Counted from the first letter of the stretch, positions 37,114 to 47,118 are shown. The stretch is DNA of 64,000 nt from Nocardia flavorosea (GCF_015477805.1 NZ_JADLQL010000003.1:1-64000), one strand, 5' to 3'. Numbers and translations: made by a program. The notes: a model not told the origin generated them from the letters alone.

Positions 37114-38040
37114 TCAGCGAGCAGGCTCGGGCAGCGGCCGTGCGCGTTGCGCGAGGGCCGCGGCCACGGACGGCCGGAGTTCGTTTCCGGATGCGCCGGC
37201 TCCGGCGCCACGGTCCGAATTACCGCCCGCCGGTCCGTCGTCCGGTGTGGTGGCCGAGTTCCCGGGTTCGTCCCGGGCCGGTGCGAGCTGTTCGTCGCGG
37301 CGTTCCGGTGCCACCAGGACCGCGGTGATCGGCACGGCCAACGACAGCAGACCGATGACCAGCATCGGGAAGGCGTAGCCGAACAGCTCCATTCCCTCGG
37401 CCGGTTGCGCCTCGGGGTCCGGACGGAACTCCAGACCGGATATACCGGTGAAGTAGAACACGGCCACACCCGCCGCGAACATGGCGATCGATCCCACCCG
37501 GGCGGCCGGGAAACGGAAACGCTGGAACAGCCATACGCACAGCGACGAGGCGAGTACCGCGATCACGACCGCGATCAGGTACAGCCAGACGGTTATCGAC
37601 ACCGAACCCTGGATATCGGCCGAGGACAACTGCAACCAGAGCATGATCCCGAAGCCGGTGCCGATCGCCCCGGCCGCGCTGCCCATCCGCTTCACATCGA
37701 ACTCGCGGCCGGCGAGCAGTAATCCGGCGAAAACGGCGGCGACGGCGAAAACCAGCGAAAGGGTGAGATCGGAGATGTCGTAACGCAGGACCGTACCGGG
37801 AATGGAAACACCCAGCAGCGATACCGTGCTGGCCAGCCAAACACCCACGCCGCCGATCGAGACGGCGGCGGCGGCGATCCAGACCGGCCGGAACCGCACC
37901 GAACGGCGGCCGTTGATCGCGCACGCCAATCCGACGAACATGCCGACGGCGGAGACCAGTGCGGTCAGCAGCGTGAGCCAGTAGCCCATGGTGAACAGCT
38001 CGACGGTCGCGACCGTCTCCGCGGCCAGCAGGTCAACCAT
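37114..38040 (-). CDS. MHYT-type seven-TM membrane sensor protein
   Basis: The 308-residue protein has seven hydrophobic spans in residues ~15-245, with the first reading FTMGYWLTLLTALVSAVGMF, followed by a disordered Pro/Gly/Asn tail. The layout of repeated spans with conserved Met/Gly and a short N-terminus resembles the MHYT sensor domain, which is proposed to bind a metal and sense gases. The canonical M-H-Y-T tetrads are degenerate. The start overlaps the upstream GTPase gene by eight bases, placing it in the conservon operon. The tail's role is unknown. Confidence 0.65.
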   Translation of the reverse strand: MVDLLAAETVATVELFTMGYWLTLLTALVSAVGMFVGLACAINGRRSVRFRPVWIAAAAVSIGGVGVWLASTVSLLGVSIPGTVLRYDISDLTLSLVFAVAAVFAGLLLAGREFDVKRMGSAAGAIGTGFGIMLWLQLSSADIQGSVSITVWLYLIAVVIAVLASSLCVWLFQRFRFPAARVGSIAMFAAGVAVFYFTGISGLEFRPDPEAQPAEGMELFGYAFPMLVIGLLSLAVPITAVLVAPERRDEQLAPARDEPGNSATTPDDGPAGGNSDRGAGAGASGNELRPSVAAALAQRARPLPEPAR

Positions 38041-38665
38041 GCCGGGCGACTCCCTCGTACTCCTGTGCCTTCAACCGGTTGATCGCGTACTCGGTGACGG
38101 CCGCGAGGGCTTGGCGGACCTCTTTGGCGTCGCGGGCATCGATATCGACGATCGGGACCCCTTCGCGTACCGACAGCGCCTCCCGCAGCTCCGCCATGGC
38201 GAACCGCGGCGCGTTCGGGAAACGGTTCACCGCGATGAGGAACGGCAGATTGCGCGCCTCGAAGAAATCGACGGCGGCGAAACTGTCCTCCAGCCGGCGC
38301 GTATCGATCAGGACCACGGCGCCGATCGCGCCGCGGATCAGGTCGTCCCACATGAACCAGAACCGGCGCTGGCCCGGCGTGCCGAACAGGTACAGCGTCA
38401 GATTCCCGGGCAGGATGATCCGCCCGAAATCCATGGCGACGGTGGTGGTCTGTTTATCCGGCGTAGCGTCCAGGTTGTCGACCCCGTCGGAGAAGCTGGT
38501 GACCATCGCTTCGGTGCGCAGCGGCACGATCTCCGATACCGCACCGACGAATGTCGTCTTCCCCGCGCCGAAGCCGCCCGCGACCACGATCTTGGTCGAT
38601 GCGACGCGGGTATCGGATCCCGCCGCGGCACCACCCTCGGTCTTGCTATAGGGCTCGGAGTCCAC
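38033..38665 (-). CDS. Conservon small GTPase (CvnD-like)
   Basis: The 210-residue protein has P-loop GGFGAGKTTFVGAVSEIVPL (Walker A ~30-38), the switch region TTTVAMDFGRI, GTPGQRRFWFMWDDL and the specificity region LIAVNRFPNAP. This is the ATP/GTP-binding protein of actinobacterial conservons, related to Arf/MglA-type switches. Its start overlaps the DUF742 gene by 20 bases. It would cycle with the roadblock and DUF742 partners downstream of the membrane kinase. Confidence 0.93.
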   Translation of the reverse strand: MDSEPYSKTEGGAAAGSDTRVASTKIVVAGGFGAGKTTFVGAVSEIVPLRTEAMVTSFSDGVDNLDATPDKQTTTVAMDFGRIILPGNLTLYLFGTPGQRRFWFMWDDLIRGAIGAVVLIDTRRLEDSFAAVDFFEARNLPFLIAVNRFPNAPRFAMAELREALSVREGVPIVDIDARDAKEVRQALAAVTEYAINRLKAQEYEGVARHG

Positions 38666-39155
38666 GCAATGTCCTCTCCATCAGCGACCGGCGCTCGTCA
38701 TAGCTCGCCTGCTCGGTCAAAGTCGAATGCACTCGCAGGTTGCCGTCCACGACGAGATCGCCGACGACGACGCGGACCAAACCGAGCGGACGATCGAGAT
38801 GGGCGGCGATTTCGGCGACCGACAGCTGGTGGGTACCGAGCCGAAGGATTTCGGCCCGGATGTCACCGGACGGCCAATCGAATTGTGCATGATAGGAGAT
38901 GGTTTCGATAACTGCCTCCATCGGCAGATCGACCGCCGGCTGGGTACGGCCCGAGGTCAGGGCGTACGGCCGGACCCGTCCGGGCTTGCGCGGGGTGTCC
39001 GGCCCCGGCTGGGGACCGAACCGGTACGCACCGGTGTTGAACTGCGCGGATGCGGGATCGCTCTGCTGGGCTCCCGGCCCGGAATTATGCGCACCGGGCC
39101 CGTAGTCGGGCTCGCCGGTATTGAAGTTGGGCATCGCTTGGCCGAATTGGGACAT
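38646..39155 (-). CDS. DUF742 protein (CvnC-like)
   Basis: The 169-residue protein has a disordered Gly/Pro/Asn-rich N-terminus and a C-terminal DUF742 winged-helix-like domain (RVRPYALTSGRTQP, LSVAEIAAHLDRPLGLVRVV, VGDLVVDGNLRVH). In conservons this subunit links the roadblock protein and GTPase. It starts four bases after the roadblock stop. Confidence 0.93.
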   Translation of the reverse strand: MSQFGQAMPNFNTGEPDYGPGAHNSGPGAQQSDPASAQFNTGAYRFGPQPGPDTPRKPGRVRPYALTSGRTQPAVDLPMEAVIETISYHAQFDWPSGDIRAEILRLGTHQLSVAEIAAHLDRPLGLVRVVVGDLVVDGNLRVHSTLTEQASYDERRSLMERTLRGLRAL

Positions 39156-39159
39156 GGGC

Positions 39160-39567
39160 TCAGACGGTGGATCGGGCGGTGGCGCTGACCACCGAGCCGA
39201 CGCGGTCGACGAGTAGTGCCATTTCGTACCCGATCCGGCCGATATCGTGCTGTTTGTTGGCCAGCACGGCGATATGGGACCCGTTGCCGACGCTCATCAC
39301 CAGCAGGTACCCACGCTGCATCTCCACGATCGACTGCATCACCTTGCCGCCGTCGAACAGCTGGGCCGCGCCGGTGGACAGGCTGGCCAGGCCGGCGGTG
39401 ACCGCGGCCAGCTGTTCGGCCCGGTCGGCGGGCAGATGCGGGCTGACCGCCTGCAGCAGGCCGTCCGCGGAGACCAGGACGGCATGGGAGACACCCGGAA
39501 CGTCCCGGGTGAATCTGGAGACGAGCCAGTTCAGGTTCTCGTCCGTGCTGTCATTCGGGGCGGTCAT
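39160..39567 (-). CDS. Roadblock/LC7 domain protein (CvnB-like)
   Basis: The 135-residue protein has [40 protein letters not shown] and [20 protein letters not shown], the roadblock/LC7 fold that works as a GTPase co-factor (MglB-like). Its start overlaps the kinase stop by four bases (ATGA). Confidence 0.94.
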   Translation of the reverse strand: MTAPNDSTDENLNWLVSRFTRDVPGVSHAVLVSADGLLQAVSPHLPADRAEQLAAVTAGLASLSTGAAQLFDGGKVMQSIVEMQRGYLLVMSVGNGSHIAVLANKQHDIGRIGYEMALLVDRVGSVVSATARSTV

Positions 39568-42362
39568 GTAAACCCTCCGTCATTGTGCTGTGCATCGGCC
39601 CGCCCACTGCGGACTCCGCTCAGATGTCTGGTCAAATTGCTCCGGATCTCCTCCGGATTACGCGGGGCCTCGTCTTCGACGGGGGTGAGCCCACCGGGCA
39701 CGAGCTGCGCGCCCGGCCGGCGGATCGGGAGCCCGTTGGCGGTTTTGGAGTCCGAACTCGGCCGGGCCGCATCCTCGGCGGCCAGCCAGCCGGCATCGGC
39801 GGGTGAGGTCCAGTCCTGGCGCGGCTCGTCCTGCGTGGCCGCCGGTTCCACCAGCCACTCCGACACCATGCGCTGGTAGATCGGGGTGGGTGTCGCGGCG
39901 CCGACGGGCTGTAGCCGGGTGGAGGTGGTCGTGCTCGCCGGTGGATCGTCGGGGCGTTGTCCGGCACGGCCGAAGGGGTTCTCGCGTGCCATGCCCGGGC
40001 GGCGGATCGGCAGCCCCGAGCGGGAGGTGATGGATACCGGAGTGTCGTCCGCCGGCGCCGGTCCGGTGTACGCGGAATCGACGGGGGCCGGGAACGACTG
40101 GGTCTTATGGGTTTCCGACCACAGTCCGGTCGGGGTCTCGGCGGGTTCGGGCTCTTCGACGGGATCGAATGCGGAAAACGAATCCCGCGTCCCGTCCGCT
40201 CCGGGCCGGCCGTTGCCCGGGCCTGTCATCGCCGGAAGCTCCGCCGCCGGGCGTCGCTGCGGCAACCCCGAGGCCGTCGTTCCGATGCTCGTGGCGGAGG
40301 GCGCCGGGGTCAACGGCCGCGCCGGCCAGGATTCGTCCGGCGCCAGGCTGGGTACCGGCATCAGCTGCCGTGGCTGCGGCGGCTCCGGCAGCGCGGGGGA
40401 GGAGTGCAGCTGCGGTGGGAGCTGCGGTGTTGCGCCGAGGGAGAAATCCGTGGTGCGCGTGGTGGAGTTGTCCGGGCTGGTGTCGGGTGAGACCAGCAGG
40501 CCCGGTAGGTGCAGGCTGGCGGTGATCCCGGGCTGCTGGGCCATTGTCGAGGTACGACGCAGGCCGACCGTGATCTGATGCCGTTTGGCCAGCCGGCCGA
40601 CGACGAACAAACCCATCCGGCGCGCGGTTTCGACATTGATCTCACCACCGGAGGCCAGCCGGGCGTTCGCCGCCTGCAGGTCCTCGGTGGCCATTCCCAG
40701 CCCGCGGTCGGTGATCTCGATCAGGTAGCCGCCGTCCACGGCTCGCGAAACGGTCACGGCCACCGGGGTATTGGGCGGAGAGTAGCGCAACGCGTTATCG
40801 ATGACCTCCGCGAGCAGATGTTCGATATCGACGGCCGGCTCACCGGCCACGACCCCGTCGGGAACATGACCGATCTCGACCCGCTGATAGTCCTCGACCT
40901 GAGATACCGCACTCCACAGCATATCCGAGAGCGGGACGGGCTCGAGCTGGCCGCGGCGCAGCGCCGTGCCGGCCAGCACCAGCAGGTTGTCGCCGTTGCG
41001 GCGCATCCGGGTGGCGAGATGGTCGAGCCGGAACAAACTCTGCAGCCGCCGGGGATCTTCTTCGTCGTGTTCGAGCTCCTCGATGATTCCGAGCTGCTGT
41101 TCGACCAGCGATTGGCTGCGCCGGGACAGGGTTTCGAACATGTTGCCGATCTGCACCCGCAGCCGGGCCTGGTCGGCGGCGAGATTGAGCGCCTGCTGAT
41201 GCATTTCGTCGACGGCGCGGGCCAGCTGGCCTATCTCCTCGGTGCCCTGGACGCCGACCGGTTCGATTTCCGGGGTCTCGGCGCCGCCGCGCACCTGCTG
41301 GAGTTCCTCCGGCAGGCGGACATGGGCCACCTCCAGTGCGTCACGGCGCAGCCGGCGCACCGGTATGACCAGGGTTCGCGCCACGGCCAGCGCCAGGGTG
41401 AGACCACCCAGCAGCGCCCCGATCAGCAACGCCGTTTCGCGCAGTGCGATGTTCTGGGCGGAAATGGTGGCGTGGTGCAGCGCGCCGGTGATGGTCGCGG
41501 TCAACTGTTCGGTGGTGGCGTCGTAGCCCTGCAGGCTGGCGTTCAGCGAGTCGCGTGCGGCCGGGTCGTTCAGGGCCCCCTGGGTGCCCTGGCTGAAGAT
41601 GGCCAGCCGGGTCTGGACGGCGTCCAGCAGCGGCCGGATGCCGTCGGCCGCATCCGGCAGGAACTGGCCGTACTGCTGGATCATGGTCAGCTCCGCACCG
41701 CCGGAGGTGAGGACGCGCGCGCGCAGGGCCGGATTGTCGACGGCGCTGGGCGAACTGATCACCAGGCGCTGGGCGGTGAGTGAGCGCCGCGCCGCCTGGA
41801 TGGCGCTCACCTGCAGGAAGTAGCGCTGGACGGACAGGTTGTCGACGGTGGGCGACTGGGCCAGCGCATTGCCCACGCGAACCGCGATCTCGTCGGCCTG
41901 ATCGCCGACCATGGCGGGTGAGCCGCTGCCGATACCGCTGCGCATCGTGCTGCCGAGGGTGAGCGCCGAGGAGAGTTCACGCGAGACCGCCGGGGAGATA
42001 CGACTGCTGTCCATCGCGCGTTCGAGGACCTGATGGGCCGAATCGAACCGGGCGAGCGCCGCCGTGGTCCGGGATTCGGCGTCCGACCCGCGCGCCGTGG
42101 CGGTCACCGCCAGGCTTTCGGCGGCGGCGTTGTAGTCGACGATCGGCTGGATGACGCGGGACTGTTCGGTCGCGGCTTCGAGCTGTTCGAGGGTGCGGAG
42201 TTCGTTGTTGATCCGTAGCACTGCGAACAGCGTCGCCAGGACAACCGGCAGCACCAGGACGATACCGACCTTGCGGGTGACCGACCAGTTGGACAGGCTG
42301 AGTTGCCACGGTCGCGGGGTTTCCATCCGCCTCTGTCGCCTCCGCATCACGATCGACCTCAT
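39564..42362 (-). CDS. Conservon membrane histidine kinase-like protein (CvnA-like, NIT domain type)
   Basis: The 932-residue protein has a TM span near residues 32-52 ([17 protein letters not shown]), a ~270-residue extracellular helical sensor of the nitrate/nitrite-sensing type, a second TM (~312-330), a HAMP-like linker, [20 protein letters not shown] as the phosphoacceptor-like helix, and a HATPase_c domain ([26 protein letters not shown]). The last ~320 residues are Pro/Ser/Thr-rich and disordered. Upstream start options include ATGs giving MRRRQRR or METPRPW. It heads the conservon operon. No phosphotransfer partner is adjacent on the same strand. Confidence 0.92.
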   Translation of the reverse strand: MRSIVMRRRQRRMETPRPWQLSLSNWSVTRKVGIVLVLPVVLATLFAVLRINNELRTLEQLEAATEQSRVIQPIVDYNAAAESLAVTATARGSDAESRTTAALARFDSAHQVLERAMDSSRISPAVSRELSSALTLGSTMRSGIGSGSPAMVGDQADEIAVRVGNALAQSPTVDNLSVQRYFLQVSAIQAARRSLTAQRLVISSPSAVDNPALRARVLTSGGAELTMIQQYGQFLPDAADGIRPLLDAVQTRLAIFSQGTQGALNDPAARDSLNASLQGYDATTEQLTATITGALHHATISAQNIALRETALLIGALLGGLTLALAVARTLVIPVRRLRRDALEVAHVRLPEELQQVRGGAETPEIEPVGVQGTEEIGQLARAVDEMHQQALNLAADQARLRVQIGNMFETLSRRSQSLVEQQLGIIEELEHDEEDPRRLQSLFRLDHLATRMRRNGDNLLVLAGTALRRGQLEPVPLSDMLWSAVSQVEDYQRVEIGHVPDGVVAGEPAVDIEHLLAEVIDNALRYSPPNTPVAVTVSRAVDGGYLIEITDRGLGMATEDLQAANARLASGGEINVETARRMGLFVVGRLAKRHQITVGLRRTSTMAQQPGITASLHLPGLLVSPDTSPDNSTTRTTDFSLGATPQLPPQLHSSPALPEPPQPRQLMPVPSLAPDESWPARPLTPAPSATSIGTTASGLPQRRPAAELPAMTGPGNGRPGADGTRDSFSAFDPVEEPEPAETPTGLWSETHKTQSFPAPVDSAYTGPAPADDTPVSITSRSGLPIRRPGMARENPFGRAGQRPDDPPASTTTSTRLQPVGAATPTPIYQRMVSEWLVEPAATQDEPRQDWTSPADAGWLAAEDAARPSSDSKTANGLPIRRPGAQLVPGGLTPVEDEAPRNPEEIRSNLTRHLSGVRSGRADAQHNDGGFT

Positions 42363-42604
42363 TTTGGTGCGTGGCCGTTTCAGTTATGGTTGAATGTCAC
42401 ACCCGAACCGACCAGAGGTCTAGTTTTCCCGCTCGGAACATACCGTGCATGGTAGCGGTGGGCAATCGGGACGTTCTACCGGTTATACCGCGAAAAAAGT
42501 AGATGGTGAACGGGTTTCGTGGCATATCACAGATCGGTAATTTTCCATCCGATAATCCTACGAACTGCCTGGTCGGCCCTGCGGCTCGCGGGCGGGCCGG
42601 GGCC

Positions 42605-42621
42605 TCTCAGTAGCCTCTCAG
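42605..42621 (+). promoter_or_regulatory. MprA-box-like direct repeat upstream of mprA
   Basis: Two copies of (CC)TCTCAGT occur 11 bp apart (TCTCAG at 42605-42610 and 42616-42621), 23 bp before mprA. Mycobacterial MprA binds paired 8-bp repeats of this type, which suggests autoregulation. Confidence 0.7.
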
Positions 42622-42643
42622 TCGCTGCGGTCAAACTGGTGCA

Positions 42644-43330
42644 ATGCGCATTCTGGTGGTCGACGACGATCGTGCGGTGCGGGAATCGCTGCGCCGATCA
42701 CTGACCTTCAACGGCTACACGGTCGATCTGGCGGTGGACGGTATCGACGCTTTGGAGAAGGCGACCGCCGAACGGCCCGATGCTCTGGTCCTCGATGTCA
42801 TGATGCCCAGGCTGGACGGCCTGGAAGTATGCCGGCGACTCCGCAGCACCGGTGACGACCTGCCGATCCTCGTGCTCACCGCCCGCGATTCGGTTTCCGA
42901 ACGGGTCGCCGGCCTGGATGCCGGCGCCGATGACTACCTGCCCAAACCGTTCGCGCTCGAGGAACTGCTCGCCCGGCTGCGGGCGCTGCTCCGCCGCCGC
43001 GCGCCGGACCCCGGGGAAACGTCGGAAACCATGCGGTTCGCCGATCTCTCCCTGGACCCGGTCACCCGGGAGGTCGCGCGCGCGGACCGGTCCATATCGC
43101 TGACTCGCACCGAGTTCTCCCTGCTGGAAATGCTGATGGCCAATCCGCGCCGGGTGCTGACCCGCGGCCGGATCCTCGAGGAAGTCTGGGGTTACGACTT
43201 CCCGACCTCCGGTAACGCGCTGGAGGTCTATATCGGCTACTTGCGCCGGAAAACCGAGGCCGACGGCGAACCCCGGCTCATCCACACGGTGCGCGGCGTC
43301 GGCTACGTGCTGCGCGAAACACCTCCGTAA
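42644..43330 (+). CDS. mprA: Envelope-stress response regulator MprA (OmpR family)
   Basis: The 228-residue regulator has a receiver domain ([20 protein letters not shown], phospho-acceptor Asp51 in [21 protein letters not shown]) and a winged-helix DNA-binding domain ([47 protein letters not shown]). The order mprA-mprB-pepD-moaB2 is that of mycobacteria, where MprA controls sigE, sigB and pepD in response to surfactant and envelope stress. It is eight bases before mprB. Confidence 0.95.
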   Translation: MRILVVDDDRAVRESLRRSLTFNGYTVDLAVDGIDALEKATAERPDALVLDVMMPRLDGLEVCRRLRSTGDDLPILVLTARDSVSERVAGLDAGADDYLPKPFALEELLARLRALLRRRAPDPGETSETMRFADLSLDPVTREVARADRSISLTRTEFSLLEMLMANPRRVLTRGRILEEVWGYDFPTSGNALEVYIGYLRRKTEADGEPRLIHTVRGVGYVLRETPP

Positions 43331-43338
43331 GCGCGGAT

Positions 43339-44817
43339 ATGGCACGTACTCCCCGCTCGGCGGCGAAGAAACATACCGTGGCGACACTCGGCCGGCCCTG
43401 GCCCGACGAACCGCCGCCCATGCGCCCGCCGACCCCGTTGACCCGCACCGTCTCCCTACGGTGGCGGGTAACGCTGCTGGCCGCTTCGCTGGTGGCGATC
43501 TTCGTGGCGATCACCTCGATCGCGGCGTACGCCATGGTCGCCCGGGCGCTCTACGGTCAGGCCGACGCCCAGTTGCATGCCCGCGCGGCCACCATGATCA
43601 GCGGCGATATCGACAATATGGCGTTCCAGTCGCTCGGCCTCGCCACCCTGTTCTCGAACGATATCGGTGTCGCGCTGATCTACCCGGTGCCGCCGTCGGA
43701 GGCCGACAAACCGGCGAGCATCCCCGTCTATCTGCCACCGCAGCCGACCACACCGCCCATCGGCACCGAAGAGGTCGCGGTGGCGCAGGGCAAACGGGAG
43801 TCTTCGCTGCGCACCTACAACAGTCAGCGAGTGCTCGCCGAACGCATGGACTCCGGGGTCACCCTGGTCATCTCGCAACGCCTGGAACCCACCCGGGAGG
43901 TGCTCGACCGACTGGCCTGGCTGCTGTTCGCCGTCGGCGCCTGCGGGGTCGTGCTCGCGGCCGGGGCGGGTACCACCGTCGGCCGCACCGGGTTGCGTCC
44001 GATCGCCCGCCTCACCGCGGCGACCGAGCGGATCGCCCGTACCGACGACCTGACACCCATCCCGGTCACCGGCGACGACGAACTCGCGCGGTTGACCGAG
44101 AGTTTCAACACCATGCTGCGGGCGCTTGCCGAATCCCGCGACCGGCAGCGCAGGCTGGTCGCCGATGCCGGTCACGAGCTGCGGACCCCGCTGACCTCGT
44201 TACGTACCAATATGGAACTGCTGATCGCCTCGAGCCGCCCCGATGCCCCGGCGATACCCGAGGAGGATATGGCCGAACTGCGTTCCGATGTGATGGCGCA
44301 GATCGAAGAGTTGTCGAACCTGGTGGGCGATCTGGTGGATCTGGCCCGCGAGGATGCGCCGGAAACGGTGTACGAGCGGGTCGATCTCGGTGAGGTCACC
44401 GAGCGCGCCCTGGAACGGGTCCGCCGCCGCGGCGCCGTGGTCTTCGACGCCGAACTGCGGCCCTGGTTCGTCTACGGCCACGACGCCGCCCTGGAACGGG
44501 CGATCCTCAATGTGCTCGACAATGCGGCGAAATGGAGCCCGCCCGGGGAACCGGTCCGGGTGCGGATGGCCGAAACGGGGCGCGGGCTGCTGGAACTATC
44601 GGTCGCCGACGCCGGGCCGGGTATCCCCCCCGCCGAACGCGAACTGGTCTTCGAACGCTTCTACCGGACCACGGCGTCTCGTTCCATGCCCGGTTCGGGT
44701 CTGGGGCTGGCCATTGTGAAGCAGGTCGTCACCAAACACGGCGGCACGATCGCCATCGACACCGCTGCGGACGGCGGCGCCCTGATCCGGATCGTTCTGC
44801 CCGGCGAGAGCCAGTAA
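43339..44817 (+). CDS. mprB: Sensor histidine kinase MprB
   Basis: The 492-residue kinase has TM1 (WRVTLLAASLVAIFVAITSI, ~42-68), an extracytoplasmic loop, TM2 (~193-215), HAMP (RTGLRPIARLTAATERIA), and an H-box VADAGHELRTPLTSLR with His279. The ATPase follows with N, D and G boxes (NVLDNAAKWSPPGEPV, VADAGPGIPP, PGSGLGLAIVKQV). It senses envelope stress, in mycobacteria with DnaK/PepD input, and phosphorylates MprA. Confidence 0.95.
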   Translation: MARTPRSAAKKHTVATLGRPWPDEPPPMRPPTPLTRTVSLRWRVTLLAASLVAIFVAITSIAAYAMVARALYGQADAQLHARAATMISGDIDNMAFQSLGLATLFSNDIGVALIYPVPPSEADKPASIPVYLPPQPTTPPIGTEEVAVAQGKRESSLRTYNSQRVLAERMDSGVTLVISQRLEPTREVLDRLAWLLFAVGACGVVLAAGAGTTVGRTGLRPIARLTAATERIARTDDLTPIPVTGDDELARLTESFNTMLRALAESRDRQRRLVADAGHELRTPLTSLRTNMELLIASSRPDAPAIPEEDMAELRSDVMAQIEELSNLVGDLVDLAREDAPETVYERVDLGEVTERALERVRRRGAVVFDAELRPWFVYGHDAALERAILNVLDNAAKWSPPGEPVRVRMAETGRGLLELSVADAGPGIPPAERELVFERFYRTTASRSMPGSGLGLAIVKQVVTKHGGTIAIDTAADGGALIRIVLPGESQ

Positions 44818-44883
44818 TCCATTCGTTCTTCGAGCGATCGTGTTCGGCCGCAACCCCGCGGCGCGCAAAAAAACACACGGCAA

Positions 44884-44900
44884 TCTCAGATCGTTCTCAG
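44884..44900 (+). promoter_or_regulatory. MprA-box-like direct repeat upstream of pepD
   Basis: TCTCAG occurs at 44884-44889 and 44895-44900 with the same 11-bp period as the mprA-proximal pair, 47 bp before the pepD start. It suggests separate MprA control of pepD. Confidence 0.7.
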
Positions 44901-44947
44901 TCGTGTTCGGCACCCTGGAAAGGGAATATGAGCAGAATAGAGAGACT

Positions 44948-46351
44948 ATGACCGAGGATTCCACCAATCGGCCGGACCGGCCGGAAGAAGGACCGGTGCC
45001 GCCCTCGCATCCGCCTACCCAGCCGGGTGTGGCTCATGACCCCGGCGCCGCGCCGCCGGGGTATGCCGGTGTTCAGTATCCGGGCGGGCAGTCGTTTCCG
45101 GGTGGACGGCCCGGCGATACAGCCGCGTACCCGACGATGGGCCACGTGTACGGCGGTCCGCCCGCCGGCGGTCCGCCGCCGGGTGATACCGGGCAGTTCG
45201 TCGCCGCGGGCCCGCCGCCCGCGCCGCGGAAGAGTTCGCTGCGTACCGGGCTGGTGGCCGGGGGGATCGCGCTCGCACTGGTCTCCGGCGGCGTCGGGGG
45301 TGTGGTCGGCGCCCTGGTCACCGATTCCGGTAACGGACCTGCGGTGACCAATGCGCTCGATGCGCCGGTGCCCGAGATCAAGGACGCCGCGAACGCCCCG
45401 GCGGGTTCGGTACAGGCGGTCGCGCAGGAGGTCACTCCGTCGGTCGTGATGATCGAAGTGGCGAGCAACCGTGGGCAGGGCGAGGGCTCCGGCGTGGTGC
45501 TGTCCTCGGACGGGCTGATCCTGACCAACAACCATGTCGCGGCGGGCGGTGGCGCCGGTGGCGATATGCGGGTGACCTTCGCCGACGGCAGTACGGCCCC
45601 GGCCACCCTGGTCGGCGCCGATCCGGTATCGGATCTGGCGGTGATCCGGGCGCGCGGGAAAACAGATTTGAAACCGATCGAATTGGGCAGTTCGGCCGGT
45701 CTGCAGGTCGGTCAGCCGGTGGTGGCCATCGGGTCGCCGCTCGGCTTGGCGGGCACCGTCACCACCGGGATCGTTTCGGCGCTCAACCGTCCGGTCTCCA
45801 CCACCGGTGAGGGCGGTGGCGACCCCACCGTGCCGAATCCGGTGATCGATGCGATCCAGACCGATGCCGCGATCAACCCGGGTAACTCCGGCGGCGCGCT
45901 GGTCGACAACCAAGGCCGGCTGATCGGTATCAACACCGCGATCGCGAGCCTGGGTTCCTCGGGCGCGGCCGGGCAGCAGAGCGGTTCGATCGGGCTGGGG
46001 TTCGCGATTCCGGTGGATCAGGCGCGGCGGGTCGCCGATGAGCTGATCAAGACGGGCCACGCCACGTACGCTCAGATCGGGATGACCGTGCAACGCGACG
46101 AATCCATACACGGGGCGCGCGTACTCGAGGTCACCCCGAACGGCCCGGCGGCGCAGGCCCGGATTCCGGCGGGTTCGATCGTGACCAGGTTCGACGACCG
46201 CACGATCGATTCCGGGGATGCCCTGGTGGCCGCGGTGCGGTCGAAACAGCCCGGGGACAAAGTGCAAGTGACGTACACGGATCGGCAGGGCGGCGGTTCG
46301 GAGACGGTCGAGGTGACCCTCGCCGCCGCCGCGGTGGAAGGAGCACGGTGA
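44948..46351 (+). CDS. pepD: HtrA-family serine protease PepD
   Basis: The start is taken at the ATG giving MTEDSTNRPDRPEEGPVPPS (467 residues). A Pro/Gly-rich cytoplasmic N-terminus is followed by one TM (~100-125, LVAGGIALALVSGGVGGVVG), a trypsin-like domain with His196 (LTNNHVAAGG), Asp229 (DPVSDLAVI) and Ser314 (NPGNSGGALV), and one PDZ domain (~365-460). It degrades or chaperones misfolded envelope proteins. It sits in the mprAB locus behind its own MprA-type box. Its stop overlaps the moaB2 start. Confidence 0.95.
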   Translation: MTEDSTNRPDRPEEGPVPPSHPPTQPGVAHDPGAAPPGYAGVQYPGGQSFPGGRPGDTAAYPTMGHVYGGPPAGGPPPGDTGQFVAAGPPPAPRKSSLRTGLVAGGIALALVSGGVGGVVGALVTDSGNGPAVTNALDAPVPEIKDAANAPAGSVQAVAQEVTPSVVMIEVASNRGQGEGSGVVLSSDGLILTNNHVAAGGGAGGDMRVTFADGSTAPATLVGADPVSDLAVIRARGKTDLKPIELGSSAGLQVGQPVVAIGSPLGLAGTVTTGIVSALNRPVSTTGEGGGDPTVPNPVIDAIQTDAAINPGNSGGALVDNQGRLIGINTAIASLGSSGAAGQQSGSIGLGFAIPVDQARRVADELIKTGHATYAQIGMTVQRDESIHGARVLEVTPNGPAAQARIPAGSIVTRFDDRTIDSGDALVAAVRSKQPGDKVQVTYTDRQGGGSETVEVTLAAAAVEGAR

Positions 46352-46905
46352 TGCAGTTGGTGACCGGGGGCGGCCACGCCGCGACCGATATCGGCGCTAC
46401 GGTGAGCGGTATGGAAATCGATGCTCCTGTGGCGGGGCGCGCACTGGTGGTGGTGGTCGACGATCGAACGGCGCACGGCGGCGAGGATTCGCTGGGGCCG
46501 CTGGTCACCGAACTGCTCACCGAGGCCGGGTTCCTGGTCGACGCGTCCGTTTCGGTGGAGGCGGATGAGGTGGCGATCCGGAACGCCTTGAACACCGCGG
46601 TGATCGGCGGTGTGGATATCGTGATCTCGGTCGGTGGTACCGGTATGTCGCCGCGTGATGTCACGCCCGAGGCGACTGCCGAGGTCCTCGATCGGGATCT
46701 GCCCGGCATCAGTGAGGCGCTGCGGGCGTCCGGCCGGGTGGCGGGTTCGCTGGACGCCGGTCTGTCCCGGGGGTTGGCCGGTATCTCCGGGAGCACCCTG
46801 GTGGTGAACTTGCCGGGCACCCGGGCCGCTGTCCGCGACGGTATGGCGACCTTGGGGCCGTTGGCGAGCCGGGTCATCGGTGAGCTGTCCGGGCTGTTGG
46901 AGTGA
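46351..46905 (+). CDS. moaB2: MogA/MoaB family molybdenum cofactor protein
   Basis: The ATG at 46351 overlaps the pepD stop (TGATG) and follows AAGGAG by eight bases; a GTG at 46348 is possible. The protein (~184 residues) has GRALVVVVDDRTAHGGEDSL, IVISVGGTGMSPRDVTPEAT and STLVVNLPGTRAAVRDGMAT, the MPT-binding GGTG and PG motifs of MoaB/MogA. It would adenylylate molybdopterin or act in a related step. Position as in mycobacterial moaB2. Confidence 0.92.
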   Translation: MQLVTGGGHAATDIGATVSGMEIDAPVAGRALVVVVDDRTAHGGEDSLGPLVTELLTEAGFLVDASVSVEADEVAIRNALNTAVIGGVDIVISVGGTGMSPRDVTPEATAEVLDRDLPGISEALRASGRVAGSLDAGLSRGLAGISGSTLVVNLPGTRAAVRDGMATLGPLASRVIGELSGLLE

Positions 46906-46920
46906 GCCGGAGTATGCGGT

Positions 46921-47118
46921 ATGAGTGAGGGCGAGAACCCTGAGGTCCCCCGCCGGGCGCGGCGCCGGGCGGGGGACCTCGCACGTGTGGACCGGATTTT
47001 CGGTGCGGTACTGCCGAGTACGACTCGTGACGAATGGGACGACGGTTCGTCGCCGGACCGCACCGCCGACGATTGGCTGCGCGCCCAGGTTCCACCGCAT
47101 CACGGGGACGCGGGTTGA
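46921..47118 (+). CDS. Small conserved actinobacterial protein of unknown function
   Basis: The 65-residue basic/acidic protein starts at an ATG eight bases after CGGAG, 15 bp past moaB2. The sequence pattern RVDRIFGAVLPSTTRDEWDD and the end DDWLRAQVPPHHGDAG resemble small proteins that follow moaB2 in related genomes: an L-P-x-T-T-x-D-E core and a DDW...PPHH ending. Function unknown. A strong hairpin overlaps its first codons. Confidence 0.68.
   Translation: MSEGENPEVPRRARRRAGDLARVDRIFGAVLPSTTRDEWDDGSSPDRTADDWLRAQVPPHHGDAG
46942..46980 (+). terminator. Terminator-like hairpin inside the start of the small gene after moaB2
   Basis: Perfect 13-bp arms gaggtcccccgcc / ggcgggggacctc (46942-46954, 46968-46980) lie 37 bp after the moaB2 stop but within codons 8-20 of the small gene. 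It may attenuate read-through. Confidence 0.45.
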
